From: Altererythrobacter sp. KTW20L
GTDB taxonomy: Bacteria > Pseudomonadota > Alphaproteobacteria > Sphingomonadales > Sphingomonadaceae
Direction: 5' to 3'
Assembly: GCF_023501975.1 (NCBI RefSeq)
Contig: NZ_JAMFLH010000002.1
Span: 62,001-126,000, forward strand
DNA length: 64,000 nt
In this document: piece by piece, positions 54,009 through 62,681 of the stretch
Layout of the letters: each line of letters opens with the position of its first letter
Numbering within the stretch: the first letter of the stretch is position 1
The notes under the pieces: generated by a model
Told to the model about the DNA's origin: nothing
Database searches by the model: none
What the model saw: the letters and a program-made list of their open reading frames with translations, nothing else
Program-made: the position numbers and the translations under genes

Positions 54009-55303
54009 CCCAGCAGCGGCATGACCAGCGGCGCTTCGGCCAGGCTGGGCGAACCTTCGAGCAATGCCAGTGCAGTGGTAATCGCCCGCTCCGGCCCTTC
54101 GTGGCTGACGATCGCCACCAGCACCGGATCCAGCGCCTGTTCGTCAGGGCTGCCGTGCTGGATCATGCTTTCGATCGACACCCCGGCATCGCGCATGGCG
54201 GCAGTGATCTCGGCCAGCACGCCCGGGCGGTCGGCCACGGTGAAGCGCAGGTAATGGCGGCCCAGCCGGTCGCCCGGATCGGCCTTTGCCGCGCTTTCCA
54301 GCCGCGCGACGGGCAGCGAGAAGGCCGGAACCGTGCTGCCGCGCGCGATGTCGATCAGGTCCGCCACCACGGCGCTGGCCGTCGGGCCATCGCCCGCGCC
54401 GCGCCCCTGGAACAACAGGCGGCCGACGAAATTGCCTTCGGCCACCACGGCATTGGTCGGGCCATCGACAGCGGCCAGCGGATGGTTCTTGGCCACCAGC
54501 ACCGGCTGGACCCGCTGGAACAGGCCGCCCGCATGGGGTTCTGCCACCCCGACCAGCCGGATTACGTGGCCCAGCGCATCGGCCTGGGCGATGTCGGCGG
54601 CGCGGATGCGGCTGATGCCCGATACGTCCACTGCGTCGAAATCAACTGAAGTGCCGAATGCCAGGGCGGCCAGGATCGCCAGCTTGTGCGCCGCGTCCAC
54701 GCCTTCCACGTCGAAAGTGGGGTCGGCCTCGGCATAGCCCAGGTCCTGGGCTTCCTTCAGCACGCCGCCGAAATCCGCGCCTGTGCTTTCCATCTGCGTC
54801 AGGATATAATTGCAGGTGCCGTTGAGGATGCCATAGATCCGCGAAATTGCGTTGGCCGCCGCGCCTTCGCCAAGGCCTTTCAGGATCGGGATGCCGCCGG
54901 CCACCGCCGCCTCGAACCGCAGGGCCAGCGCGCGTTCCTCGGCCAGGGCCGCCAGTTCCATGCCGTGGTGCGCGATCATCGCCTTGTTGGCCGTGACCAG
55001 GTGCTTGCCGCCACCCAGCGCATGGCGGGCCAGGGCCAGCGCCGGGCCATCGGACCCGCCGACCAGTTCGACCACCACGTCCACGTCATCGCGGGTGGCG
55101 AGCGCGGTCATGTCATCTTCCCAGGCGAAGGGGGCGAGGTCGATCCCGCGATCCTTGCCCCGGTTGCGCGCAGAGACCGCCACCACTTCGATCGGCCGCC
55201 CGGCCCGCGCCGCAATCAATGCGCCGTTTGTTTCCAGCAGGCGGATCACGCCTGCACCAACGGTGCCGAGGCCGGCCAGAGCGATGCGGAGCGGTTGAGT
55301 CAT
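54005..55303 (-). CDS. hom: Homoserine dehydrogenase
   Basis: 432 residues. NAD(P)-binding ALAGLGTVGAGVIRLL at the N-terminus, the HSD signature around GILNGTCNYIL and EADPTFDVEGVDAAHKLAILA, and a C-terminal ACT domain (FTVADRPGVLAEITAAM) that allows threonine feedback. It reduces aspartate semialdehyde to homoserine for threonine and methionine. GTGACA dyads lie ~95-125 bases before its ATG and may control it. Confidence 0.96.
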   Translation of the reverse strand: MTQPLRIALAGLGTVGAGVIRLLETNGALIAARAGRPIEVVAVSARNRGKDRGIDLAPFAWEDDMTALATRDDVDVVVELVGGSDGPALALARHALGGGKHLVTANKAMIAHHGMELAALAEERALALRFEAAVAGGIPILKGLGEGAAANAISRIYGILNGTCNYILTQMESTGADFGGVLKEAQDLGYAEADPTFDVEGVDAAHKLAILAALAFGTSVDFDAVDVSGISRIRAADIAQADALGHVIRLVGVAEPHAGGLFQRVQPVLVAKNHPLAAVDGPTNAVVAEGNFVGRLLFQGRGAGDGPTASAVVADLIDIARGSTVPAFSLPVARLESAAKADPGDRLGRHYLRFTVADRPGVLAEITAAMRDAGVSIESMIQHGSPDEQALDPVLVAIVSHEGPERAITTALALLEGSPSLAEAPLVMPLLG

Positions 55304-55648
55304 GGAAATTCCCGGTCAAAAAGGTTGCAGCAGCAAGGCGCCGATAGTTGGCCAGATGTCGCTTGGCTAGGGGTCGGTGCCAGCAAACCTGCCCGCAAAG
55401 GTGACACAAGTGACACCCTGTCACCTTCGATTCGGGCTATATAGTCCTTTGTTCCCAAGGGCCTGTCTTCCAGTGGACAAAGTGACAGGTGCCCGGGAGA
55501 AATTGCCCGGACAGGCGCGCGCGACAGCAGGGGTGCAGCGAAAGGGGGCACTGGCACGATACTCATGCCACGGTGCTGGCAGATCATTGGCCCTGTAGGA
55601 AAGCGCCAGCGCCAGCCCTTCTGCCAGGAGGACTGCTTGCCCGCCCTG
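55304..55648. other. hom upstream region with GTGACA dyads
   Basis: 345 bases without a credible gene, although a 73-codon frame exists on the plus strand (55377-55598). It contains the GTGACA dyads, a TATATA-rich patch at 55438-55443 and a second stem CCTGTC (55462-55467)/GACAGG (55484-55489). I could not match it to a known riboswitch. Confidence 0.5.
55398..55427. promoter_or_regulatory. GTGACA inverted repeats upstream of hom
   Basis: AAGGTGACA (55398-55406) pairs with TGTCACCTT (55419-55427). Nested within is GTGACA-CCC-TGTCAC (55410-55424). Alternative pairings of the same words suggest a regulator operator or a switching RNA hairpin. Located 95-124 bases before the hom start on the opposite sense. 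Confidence 0.5.
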
Positions 55649-56566
55649 TCAGAGCGTACTGCGCGCGCAGGCCCCCAGTTCGCGCACGACCAGGGCATAG
55701 TCTTCCCGCGCCCGCGCACGCGATGCGGGATCGGTCTGGATGAAAGCGCTCTCGGGCAGTTCCGTCGGCAGGAAGCAGGCCAGCGCATACCATTGCAGCG
55801 TTTCGGGCGCGGGGGGACGGGCCGACTGGTCCACGATATCGGTCCACGACACGCCCCAGCCCGGCTGCATGCCGGGGCGGCGCAGCACGGTGAGCGAGAC
55901 CGGCGCGCCATCGGGCGTTTCAAGGAACACCTGCGTTTCCGATTCGCCCGCCAGGTTGCCCGGCACGCTCATCACTTCGCGCACGCCGCTGATGAGCGGC
56001 GGCCGGTCGGGCTGGACAAGCTGGGTCAAGACCTGGCGCACTCGCTGTTCCAGCGCCGGATCATAGGGCTGGATCGCCTGGCGCCCGACAAGCTGGATCT
56101 CGCCGGGGCGATTCGGCACCCGCGCGGCAAACAGCAGGACAACTTCCTTCTTGATATCGGGTCGCCGCCCGCGCGCGTTTAGCGGCAGGTCCACCAGGAA
56201 GGCCTGCTCGCTGCCGACCGGGCCGGAACCTGCCAGCAGGGCCTGGGTGGTGGCCCGGACATAGAGCCGCGCCTTGCCCGGTTCGAGCCCCGGCGCACGG
56301 TCGGCCGGGACGTTGGTCTGGCGCCGCACTTCGGACCGCAGCACCATGTCGGACGCCAGGCCAAGCTCGACCAGATCGACGTAGGTTGGCGCGGTAGCCG
56401 GGATCGGGCCCTGCGGGATCGCGGTCGCCGCGCCACCGGCTGATTGCGCTTGCACCGGAATCGCCGCCAGGATGGCCAGACAGCAGGCCCCGACTGTTGC
56501 CAGTACGGACAACGGAATGATTGACCGGGGATTCGCCATCGGGGGGATTCGCACCATTTTTGCCAT
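55649..56566 (-). CDS. Secreted protein of unknown function
   Basis: About 305 residues. A signal peptide (VLATVGACCLAILAAIPVQA) is followed by a mature region with conserved-looking segments (YVDLVELGLASDMVLRSEVRRQ, LFAARVPNRPGEIQLVGRQAI, WYALACFLPTELPESAFI). I recognise it as a protein found in sphingomonads but know no function. The ATG at 56566 is chosen; ATG 56539 is also possible and the frame to 57076 is spurious. Divergent from tonB, so the 345-base gap holds both promoters. Confidence 0.72.
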   Translation of the reverse strand: MAKMVRIPPMANPRSIIPLSVLATVGACCLAILAAIPVQAQSAGGAATAIPQGPIPATAPTYVDLVELGLASDMVLRSEVRRQTNVPADRAPGLEPGKARLYVRATTQALLAGSGPVGSEQAFLVDLPLNARGRRPDIKKEVVLLFAARVPNRPGEIQLVGRQAIQPYDPALEQRVRQVLTQLVQPDRPPLISGVREVMSVPGNLAGESETQVFLETPDGAPVSLTVLRRPGMQPGWGVSWTDIVDQSARPPAPETLQWYALACFLPTELPESAFIQTDPASRARAREDYALVVRELGACARSTL

Positions 56567-56911
56567 CGCTCCATCCTGCATATTCGGATTGCTCGTGTCA
56601 TATATAGGGGCATCGGCCCGCCTTAAACACCCGTATTCGCGGTGAATCGCGCCTGAACCGGCAATCCAGCTGATAAAGCGATTGCCCGCTTGGAAAGCTC
56701 CCGTTAAGACCCGCCCCATCGGACCGGATAAAAACAAATACGCATGAAGACGCATGGTTCGTGTCAGGGGATGATGGATTACGTTACCCTCAATTGCCGC
56801 TCCTGATCCGTCAGGGCGGAAAACTTCGCTGTGGCAGGCAGGCCTCCGGGCCTGCATAGTGCTGCGTAGGCCGGGATCGCCCGGTAGTTGAATATGGAGT
56901 GATGGGACTGG
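56567..56911. other. Divergent control region of the tonB operon
   Basis: 345 bases without a gene. It holds a hairpin GCAGGC/GCCTGC near 56836-56859 (GCAGGCAGGCCTCCGGGCCTGC core) in the likely tonB leader. I see no clear Fur box and no strong -35/-10 pair. Confidence 0.5.
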
Positions 56912-57580
56912 ATGGCTTACGCTGACCAAGAAATGAGCGGTAGTCGAATTGTATCGATTATCATCGTTATCCTCATCCACGTTGCGCTGGGTTATGCGCT
57001 GGTAAGCGGCCTCGCCATGTCGGCGTTCGAAAAGGTCGTCGAGCGCGTGACCACCGTGGATATCGAAACACCTCAACCGGAACCTGAGGACGAGCCGCCG
57101 CCGCCGCCAGAACAGGAAGTGGCTCCGCCGCCTCCGGTGGCACCGCCGCCGCCGATCAGCATTGCGCCGGCTCCGCCGCCGATCCGCACGCAGCAGAACA
57201 TTCCGCCGCCCGCACCGCCGGCCCGGATCGTTCCGCCGCCTGCGCCTCCGGCTCCTCCGGCTCCGCCGCCGCCGCCGTCCCAGGCGCGCCCTGTGGAACG
57301 CGATGGCATGAACCGCTGGCAGCAGCGCATCATGGATAGCTACCCGACACGCGCCGTGCGCCAGAACGTCGAAGGCAACGTGGGTGTGTCCGTCACCGTT
57401 GGCACCGATGGGCGCGTGTCTGCCTGTACGGTTACGTCAAGCAGCGGCTCCAGCATTCTCGACGATGCAGCGTGTGAAGGCATGCAACGCTATGCCCGCT
57501 ACCGGGCAGCCCTCGACGATGCCGGCAACCCGACTACAGGACGCGATTCGTTGACCATCGTGTACCAGCTGGGCAACTGA
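56912..57580 (+). CDS. tonB: Energy transducer TonB
   Basis: 222 residues. One N-terminal membrane helix (about 9-32, VSIIIVILIHVALGYALV), a long proline-rich periplasmic rod (about 52-130, with EPEPEDEPP-like and PPPP runs) and a C-terminal TonB domain (about 140-222, YPTRAVRQNVEGNVGVSVTV). It transmits proton-motive force from ExbB-ExbD to outer-membrane receptors. Leads tonB-exbB-exbD-exbD, spaced 42, 83 and 46 bases. Confidence 0.94.
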   Translation: MAYADQEMSGSRIVSIIIVILIHVALGYALVSGLAMSAFEKVVERVTTVDIETPQPEPEDEPPPPPEQEVAPPPPVAPPPPISIAPAPPPIRTQQNIPPPAPPARIVPPPAPPAPPAPPPPPSQARPVERDGMNRWQQRIMDSYPTRAVRQNVEGNVGVSVTVGTDGRVSACTVTSSSGSSILDDAACEGMQRYARYRAALDDAGNPTTGRDSLTIVYQLGN

Positions 57581-57622
57581 TTTTCCCGATATCCAGAACA
57601 GAATTAATAGAGGACTTTTCGC

Positions 57623-58390
57623 ATGTTCATTGACATTCTCACCGTCGCCGCTGCCGAAGCGCCCCAGAACCAGTTCGGCTTCTGGGAAGCCATGGAACAG
57701 GGCGGCGCCACCGCCTGGTTCATCCTTGGCGTCCTGGTCATCCAGTCGGTTGGCTCGTTCTACATCCTGTTCACCAAGTGGTTCGAGCAGAACAAGATCA
57801 TCAGCCAGTATCGTTCGGGCCACTCCAGCTTCTGGCGCGCCGGTTCGATCTCGGAAGGTGCCACCAAGTTCGAAAAGAACAGCGCCTGGCGCCAGCTGGC
57901 CGACGATGCCCTGGCCGCCGAGCACCAGCACAAGAGCATGACCGACAGCCTTGAAGCCCATGACTGGCTGCATGGCTCGCTGGCCCGCTCGGAAGCCTCG
58001 ATCAACAACAAGCTGGCCGGTGGCCTGCCGTTCCTCGCCACCGTTGGTGCAACCGCACCGTTCGTCGGCCTGCTCGGCACCGTGGTCGGCATCTACCGCG
58101 CCATGATCGGTATCGCCGTCGAAGGTTCGGCCCAGATCGACAAGGTTGCAGGCCCCGTGGGTGAAGCGCTGATCATGACCGCCATCGGTCTGCTCGTCGC
58201 CGTGCCTGCCGTGTTTGCCTACAACTTCCTGCAGGTCCGCAACAAGAAGATCGCCGCGATGCTGACCGGCTTCTCGACCGAACTGCTGGCCAACATCGGC
58301 TCGAACGGTGTGGTGAAGCCTACCGTTGCTCCGGCCACCACCAAGACGGTGACCCCGGCTGCTCCGGCCAAGCCCGCTCCGAAGGCCTAA
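57623..58390 (+). CDS. exbB: ExbB proton-channel protein (MotA/TolQ/ExbB)
   Basis: 255 residues. Three hydrophobic segments: about 25-45, 135-160 (LPFLATVGATAPFVGLLGTVVGI, the conserved pore signature) and 180-205 (LIMTAIGLLVAVPAVFAYNFL). It forms the channel of the TonB motor with ExbD. The C-terminus has an Ala/Pro-rich tail (about 235-255). GAGGA lies 8 bases before the ATG. A hairpin separates it from the next gene. Confidence 0.95.
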   Translation: MFIDILTVAAAEAPQNQFGFWEAMEQGGATAWFILGVLVIQSVGSFYILFTKWFEQNKIISQYRSGHSSFWRAGSISEGATKFEKNSAWRQLADDALAAEHQHKSMTDSLEAHDWLHGSLARSEASINNKLAGGLPFLATVGATAPFVGLLGTVVGIYRAMIGIAVEGSAQIDKVAGPVGEALIMTAIGLLVAVPAVFAYNFLQVRNKKIAAMLTGFSTELLANIGSNGVVKPTVAPATTKTVTPAAPAKPAPKA

Positions 58391-58403
58391 GCCGATCGCA
58401 TAA

Positions 58404-58437
58404 GGGCGGCGCCCGGCACAGTGGTGCAGCGCCGCCC
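58404..58437 (+). other. Intercistronic hairpin between exbB and exbD
   Basis: GGGCGGCGC (58404-58412)/GCGCCGCCC (58429-58437), 9-bp perfect stem with a 16-base loop and no T-run. It could lower readthrough or stabilise the upstream mRNA, giving more TonB/ExbB than ExbD. Confidence 0.55.
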
Positions 58438-58473
58438 TATCGGCCCCTGAAGTACTGAGATAGGACGAAAAAC

Positions 58474-59013
58474 ATGGCCATTGCGTTGGGTGGAGAAGGC
58501 GCCGAAAAGCCCATGTCGGATATCAACACCACGCCCCTTGTGGACGTGATGCTGGTTATGCTGATCATCTTCATCATTGCCGTCCCGGTCGCCATCCAGA
58601 CGGTGGAAGACCTTGAAATTCCGGTCCTGCAGTCGCTGGAAACGGAAAACAAGGTAGAGAACCTGCTGATCACCGTGACCTCCACCGATGAGGCCGGGCG
58701 CACACCTCAGATGGTGGACACCGATTTCTCCGGTGCATCGCGGAACGGCGAGTGCCGGGTGTTCATCAACAACATCACCCTGGTTTCCTCGGGCGAACTC
58801 TACGACCAGGCCTTTGCCAAGCTCGATGCCATCGTGCAGCGCGCTGGTGGAGCTGATGCGATCAGGGCCGATCCGAGCCTGATCCCGCAGGTCCACATTC
58901 GCGGTGACGTGAACGTTCCGTGGCGCTGCGTCGCTGGCACGATCTACAACGTGCAGGCCGCCGGCTATCCCACCGTGGGCTTCATTTCCAACGCGGTCTC
59001 GCCCACCAGCTAA
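58474..59013 (+). CDS. exbD: ExbD biopolymer transport protein (first copy)
   Basis: 179 residues, longer than typical ExbD. The membrane helix begins at SDINTTPLVDVMLVMLIIFIIAVP with the essential Asp. The periplasmic part contains a cysteine-bearing insert (FSGASRNGECRVFINNITL) and a late segment VPWRCVAGTIYNVQAAGYPTVGF, two cysteines that could form a disulfide; ordinary ExbD lacks this. AGGAC lies 8 bases before the ATG. Confidence 0.92.
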   Translation: MAIALGGEGAEKPMSDINTTPLVDVMLVMLIIFIIAVPVAIQTVEDLEIPVLQSLETENKVENLLITVTSTDEAGRTPQMVDTDFSGASRNGECRVFINNITLVSSGELYDQAFAKLDAIVQRAGGADAIRADPSLIPQVHIRGDVNVPWRCVAGTIYNVQAAGYPTVGFISNAVSPTS

Positions 59014-59059
59014 GGGCACTCCGACCGGGTTCCTGGAAAAGATTTAGGAGTAACTTCTC

Positions 59060-59491
59060 ATGGCAATGTCAGGCGGATCTGATGATGGCACCCCGATGAT
59101 GGATATGAACATGACGCCGTTCATCGACGTCCTGCTCGTGCTCCTCATCGTGTTCATCATGTCCATCCCCGTGGCGACCCACGCCATCAATATCGACCTT
59201 CCGGCTCCGTCACCGCCGATCGACGTACCGCTGCCCGATCCGATCGTGAACAAGATCGTGATCACGCCAGTTGGCGAGATCCTGTGGAACGGCAATGCGG
59301 TCAACCTGGGCGAGCTGCGGTTCCAGCTGCAGCAGACGCTGGAATTCGCGGTCGAACCCGAACTGCAGTTCGAACCGGAAGCCAATGCCGAATACGAACA
59401 GACCGCCAACGTGCTCAACATCATCAAGAGCTCGGGCGTGACCAAGTTCGGCTTCGTGGGCAACGAACGGTACCGCGCCTTCGGCAAGTAA
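59060..59491 (+). CDS. exbD: ExbD biopolymer transport protein (second copy)
   Basis: 143 residues, usual ExbD size. The helix MDMNMTPFIDVLLVLLIVFIMSIP holds the pore Asp. The periplasmic domain ends VTKFGFVGNERYRAFGK. A second, shorter ExbD beside a longer one is a common arrangement in sphingomonads. AGGAG lies 9 bases upstream. A Rho-independent terminator follows immediately. Confidence 0.94.
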   Translation: MAMSGGSDDGTPMMDMNMTPFIDVLLVLLIVFIMSIPVATHAINIDLPAPSPPIDVPLPDPIVNKIVITPVGEILWNGNAVNLGELRFQLQQTLEFAVEPELQFEPEANAEYEQTANVLNIIKSSGVTKFGFVGNERYRAFGK

Positions 59492-59519
59492 GCCGGATCA
59501 AGCTGGACACACAGATCGA

Positions 59520-59546
59520 GGGGCGGGAGAAATCCTGCCCCTTTTT
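59520..59546 (+). terminator. Rho-independent terminator of the tonB operon
   Basis: GGGGCGGG (59520-59527)/CCTGCCCC (59534-59541), 8 bp with one G-U pair, 6-base loop, then five T. It ends the tonB-exbB-exbD-exbD transcript 28 bases after the last stop. Confidence 0.82.
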
Positions 59547-59683
59547 CTATGGCCGCGAAGGCGCAGCACACGAACGACCCGGCCCTAATCCCCGCATCCG
59601 CCGATAGACTCTCCCCAGCCAGCCCTACCGCATCGGCGAACGATGCGTTAGACCATGCAGCAGGCCATGGGCCGGAGGGAAGG

Positions 59684-60193
59684 ATGAGGCGCTCGCACAG
59701 CAAGTTCCGCCCCGCTCCATACGACCACGGAGCGCGGATTGCGCGGATCGACCTGACGCCGCTCGCCGCAGTCGGCTGCATTCTGAGCGCCTTGCTGATG
59801 CTGGCCCTGCCGAATCCAACCCATGCCCTGCTGTTCGATTTGCCTAGTGTGGGTCCACCGTCTGAGGAGTTTAACGTTCCGGAGCACCAACTTCGACAGC
59901 ATCGCGACGGGACCTTGTATTTGAACGGCGAGCCTGTGTTGCTGGGTGATTTGCAGCCGCTGCTAACCGCGCTCGGTCAGACGCCATACGAGCCAACCCT
60001 CTGGGTCGAAATGAGCGGTGACACGCCCTACGGCGCAGCGCTTCCGGTGATGGCGGCTATATCCACCAGCGGAATCCAGCAGGTCTGGCTGTGTTTTCCA
60101 ACCGATGTGCGTCCGGACCGTTATGCGCGCCGCTGGCCTTATCGCGACGCGGGCGAAGTTGAAGCTGGGTGTATTCCCTTGTCCGCAACCTGA
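59684..60193 (+). CDS. Divergent ExbD/TolR-like protein
   Basis: About 169 residues. IARIDLTPLAAVGCILSALLMLAL resembles the ExbD helix but has Ala where the essential Asp should be (TPLAAVG versus TPLVDV), so proton coupling is likely lost. The C-terminal half (LRQHRDGTLYLNGEPVLLGDLQPLLTAL, GIQQVWLCF) still fits the ExbD periplasmic fold. The ATG at 59684 follows GGAGGGAAGG; the frame opens further upstream to 59549. It lies behind the tonB-operon terminator, so expression is separate or by readthrough. Confidence 0.65.
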   Translation: MRRSHSKFRPAPYDHGARIARIDLTPLAAVGCILSALLMLALPNPTHALLFDLPSVGPPSEEFNVPEHQLRQHRDGTLYLNGEPVLLGDLQPLLTALGQTPYEPTLWVEMSGDTPYGAALPVMAAISTSGIQQVWLCFPTDVRPDRYARRWPYRDAGEVEAGCIPLSAT

Positions 60194-60198
60194 TCCCC

Positions 60199-62637
60199 TC
60201 AAACCCGCATCGCCGCCCCCGCCAGGCTCTCAGCCTCGAGCAGCAGCTCGTCATCGGCCGAGCCTTGCGGCAGGGCCTCGCGGCCGATCATCACCAGCAC
60301 CGGCACGGCGAGCGGGCTGACCCGTTCGAGTTCGACATGCACAATGCATTCGGCCGAAGTTGCCAGCAGTTCGGCCAGCCGGGCGATGTCGGTCATCTTG
60401 CTGCGCGCATCGGCCCAGGCCGCCTCGATCAGCACGTGGCCCGGCTCGTACTTGCGCAGCACGTCGTAGATCAGGTCAGTGCTGAAAGTGACCTGCCGAC
60501 CGCTCTTCCTCTGCCCCGGCTGCTGCCGCTCCACCAGTCCGCCGATCACCGCCACTTCGCGGAACGCACGGCGCAGAAGGGCCGAATCCTGCACCCAGTC
60601 CACGAACTCATCCGCCAGAATCGTTGGCGAAAGCAGCGGCGCCGGGTCCTCCACCGGCTTCAGGCCCCAGACTGCCAGGCTGTAGTCATTGGCGACAAAG
60701 CCGCCCGGCATCAGACCCAGGTCCTCCATCCGCTTGGTGATGAGCATGCCCAGGCTCTGGTTCGCGTTCCACCCGGTGAAGGTGTAGAACACCGTGTAGT
60801 GCCGCCCGCCGTGGGGAAAGCTCTCCACCAGCAGGTTGCCCGGCCCCGGCAGTTGCGAACGCCAGTCCTGCACTTCCAGCCATTCGCGCACATCATCGGG
60901 AAAGCGCCCCCAGCCCGCCCGATCGACCAGCATGGCGCGCACCCGTTCCGCCAGATGCGTGGTCAGCGGCAGCCGCAACCCGCCATAGCTGGGGATCATC
61001 GCCGCCTTGGTGCTGGCCCGCACCACCAGTTCCATGTCCTTCAGCTGTTCGACCGCAAGAGTAAGGCCGGAAAACTGGAACGTGTCTCCGGGCCGCAACG
61101 ATGCGGCAAACCGCTCCTCCACCTTGCCCAGTGACCGGCCGTTGCGGAACCGCACCGTCAACATCTCCGAATCGACGATGATCCCCGCATTGAGCCGGTG
61201 CCTCGCCGCCATTTCCGGATGGGTCAGCCGCCAGCACCCGTCCTTGTCGCGCGTGATCCGCCGGAAGCGGTCATAGGCTTTCAGCGCATAGCCGCCCGTC
61301 GCCACGAATTCGAGCACGCGAGTCCACACCGCCTGATCCAGCCAGGCATAGGCGAGGCTGGACCGCACTTCGGCCAGCAGCGCGGCCTCGTCGAACGGGG
61401 CGGAACAGGCGCAGGCCATCACGTGCTGCGCCAGCACGTCGAGCGCGCCGGGGCGGAAGTCCTCGCCATCGCGCTGGCCCTGGTCCACTGCGTCCTTGGC
61501 CGCCATGGCCTCCAGGAATTCGAACCGGTTGCCCGGCACCAGCAGGGCGCGGCTGGGGCTGTCGAGCCGGTGGTTGGCCCGGCCGATACGCTGGAGCAGG
61601 CGGCTCGATCCCTTGGGCGCGCCCATCTGCACCACCAGGTCGATATCGCCCCAGTCCACGCCGAGGTCGAGGCTGGCGGTGCAGACCAGCGCCCGCAACT
61701 CGCCGCGCGCCATGGCCCCTTCCACCTTGCGCCGCCCTTCCACTGACAGCGATCCGTGGTGGATGCCAATGGGCAGGTTATCCTCGTTCGCATCCCACAG
61801 GTGCTGGAAGATATATTCGGCCAGGAACCGGGTGTTGGTGAAGATCAGCGTCGTGCGGTTCTCGCGGATATGGCGGTAGAGCTGCGGAATGGCCCAGGTC
61901 GCGGCATGGCCGCCCCACGGCACGCGGGCATCCTCAGGTAAGAGGATTTCCACTTCGGCCGGCGCGCCGGGCTCACCTTCAACCAGCGCCACTGAATCGA
62001 TGTCTCCCCATGGCGCCAGCCATTCGCGGAAGGCCTCGGGATCGGCCAGCGTGGCGGACAGCCCGACCCGCTGCATATCGGGGGCAAGTGCCTGCAACCG
62101 GCTCAAGGACAAGGCCAGGAGGTCGCCGCGCTTCTGGGTGGCGAAGGCGTGGATCTCGTCCACCACCACGCGCTTCAGCCCGGCAAACATTGCCATGGAG
62201 TCGGGATAGCTGAGCAGCAGTGACAGGCTTTCGGGCGTGGTGAGCAACACATTGGGCGGGCGCATGCGCTGGCGCTTCTTGCGGTCGGACGGCGTATCGC
62301 CGCTGCGCGTCTCGATCCTGATATCGAGGCCCATCTCGGCCACCGGGGTGATCAGGTTGCGCTGCACGTCATGCGCCAGCGCCTTCAAGGGCGAGACATA
62401 GAGCGTGTGCAGGCCTTCGGGCGGAGGAGCGCCTTGCAGCACCGAAGGGCAGAAGGCCGCCAGCGTGGGCAGGAACCCGGCCAGCGTCTTGCCCGCCCCG
62501 GTATCGGCCACCAGCAACGCGTGCTGCCCTGCCAGCGAGGCGTGGAGCATTTCGGCCTGATGCCGCCGCACCCGCCAGCCGCGGCCTGCGAACCACTGGG
62601 CAATCTCGGGCGGGACGGGAGGAGCGGCAGCAGCCAT
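60199..62637 (-). CDS. DEXH-box helicase, Lhr / ligase-associated type
   Basis: About 812 residues. Superfamily-2 motifs in order: Walker A ADTGAGKTLAG near residue 55-65, TTPESLS, DEIHAF, SATLADP, and helicase C-terminal QRIGRANHR. The rest carries the Lhr-core winged-helix and beta domains. It matches the ligase-associated DNA-damage-response helicase found with a DNA ligase, exonuclease and PdeM phosphoesterase; those partners are not seen in this window. ATG 62637 (MAAAAPPVP) is used. Follows the membrane-protein gene by 44 bases. Confidence 0.9.
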   Translation of the reverse strand: MAAAAPPVPPEIAQWFAGRGWRVRRHQAEMLHASLAGQHALLVADTGAGKTLAGFLPTLAAFCPSVLQGAPPPEGLHTLYVSPLKALAHDVQRNLITPVAEMGLDIRIETRSGDTPSDRKKRQRMRPPNVLLTTPESLSLLLSYPDSMAMFAGLKRVVVDEIHAFATQKRGDLLALSLSRLQALAPDMQRVGLSATLADPEAFREWLAPWGDIDSVALVEGEPGAPAEVEILLPEDARVPWGGHAATWAIPQLYRHIRENRTTLIFTNTRFLAEYIFQHLWDANEDNLPIGIHHGSLSVEGRRKVEGAMARGELRALVCTASLDLGVDWGDIDLVVQMGAPKGSSRLLQRIGRANHRLDSPSRALLVPGNRFEFLEAMAAKDAVDQGQRDGEDFRPGALDVLAQHVMACACSAPFDEAALLAEVRSSLAYAWLDQAVWTRVLEFVATGGYALKAYDRFRRITRDKDGCWRLTHPEMAARHRLNAGIIVDSEMLTVRFRNGRSLGKVEERFAASLRPGDTFQFSGLTLAVEQLKDMELVVRASTKAAMIPSYGGLRLPLTTHLAERVRAMLVDRAGWGRFPDDVREWLEVQDWRSQLPGPGNLLVESFPHGGRHYTVFYTFTGWNANQSLGMLITKRMEDLGLMPGGFVANDYSLAVWGLKPVEDPAPLLSPTILADEFVDWVQDSALLRRAFREVAVIGGLVERQQPGQRKSGRQVTFSTDLIYDVLRKYEPGHVLIEAAWADARSKMTDIARLAELLATSAECIVHVELERVSPLAVPVLVMIGREALPQGSADDELLLEAESLAGAAMRV

Positions 62638-62681
62638 GGCAAGGAGATAGGCCTCGCCCCCTTCCTTCACAATGTGGCGCG

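Noticed and set aside
55304-55450. SAM or methionine riboswitch before hom
   Set aside because: I could not fit the SAM-I, SAM-II or SAM/SAH core bases; the dyads alone are not enough.
55377-55598. 73-codon plus-strand frame upstream of hom
   Set aside because: No ribosome binding site, unusual residue use, and it covers the GTGACA dyads; more likely non-coding.
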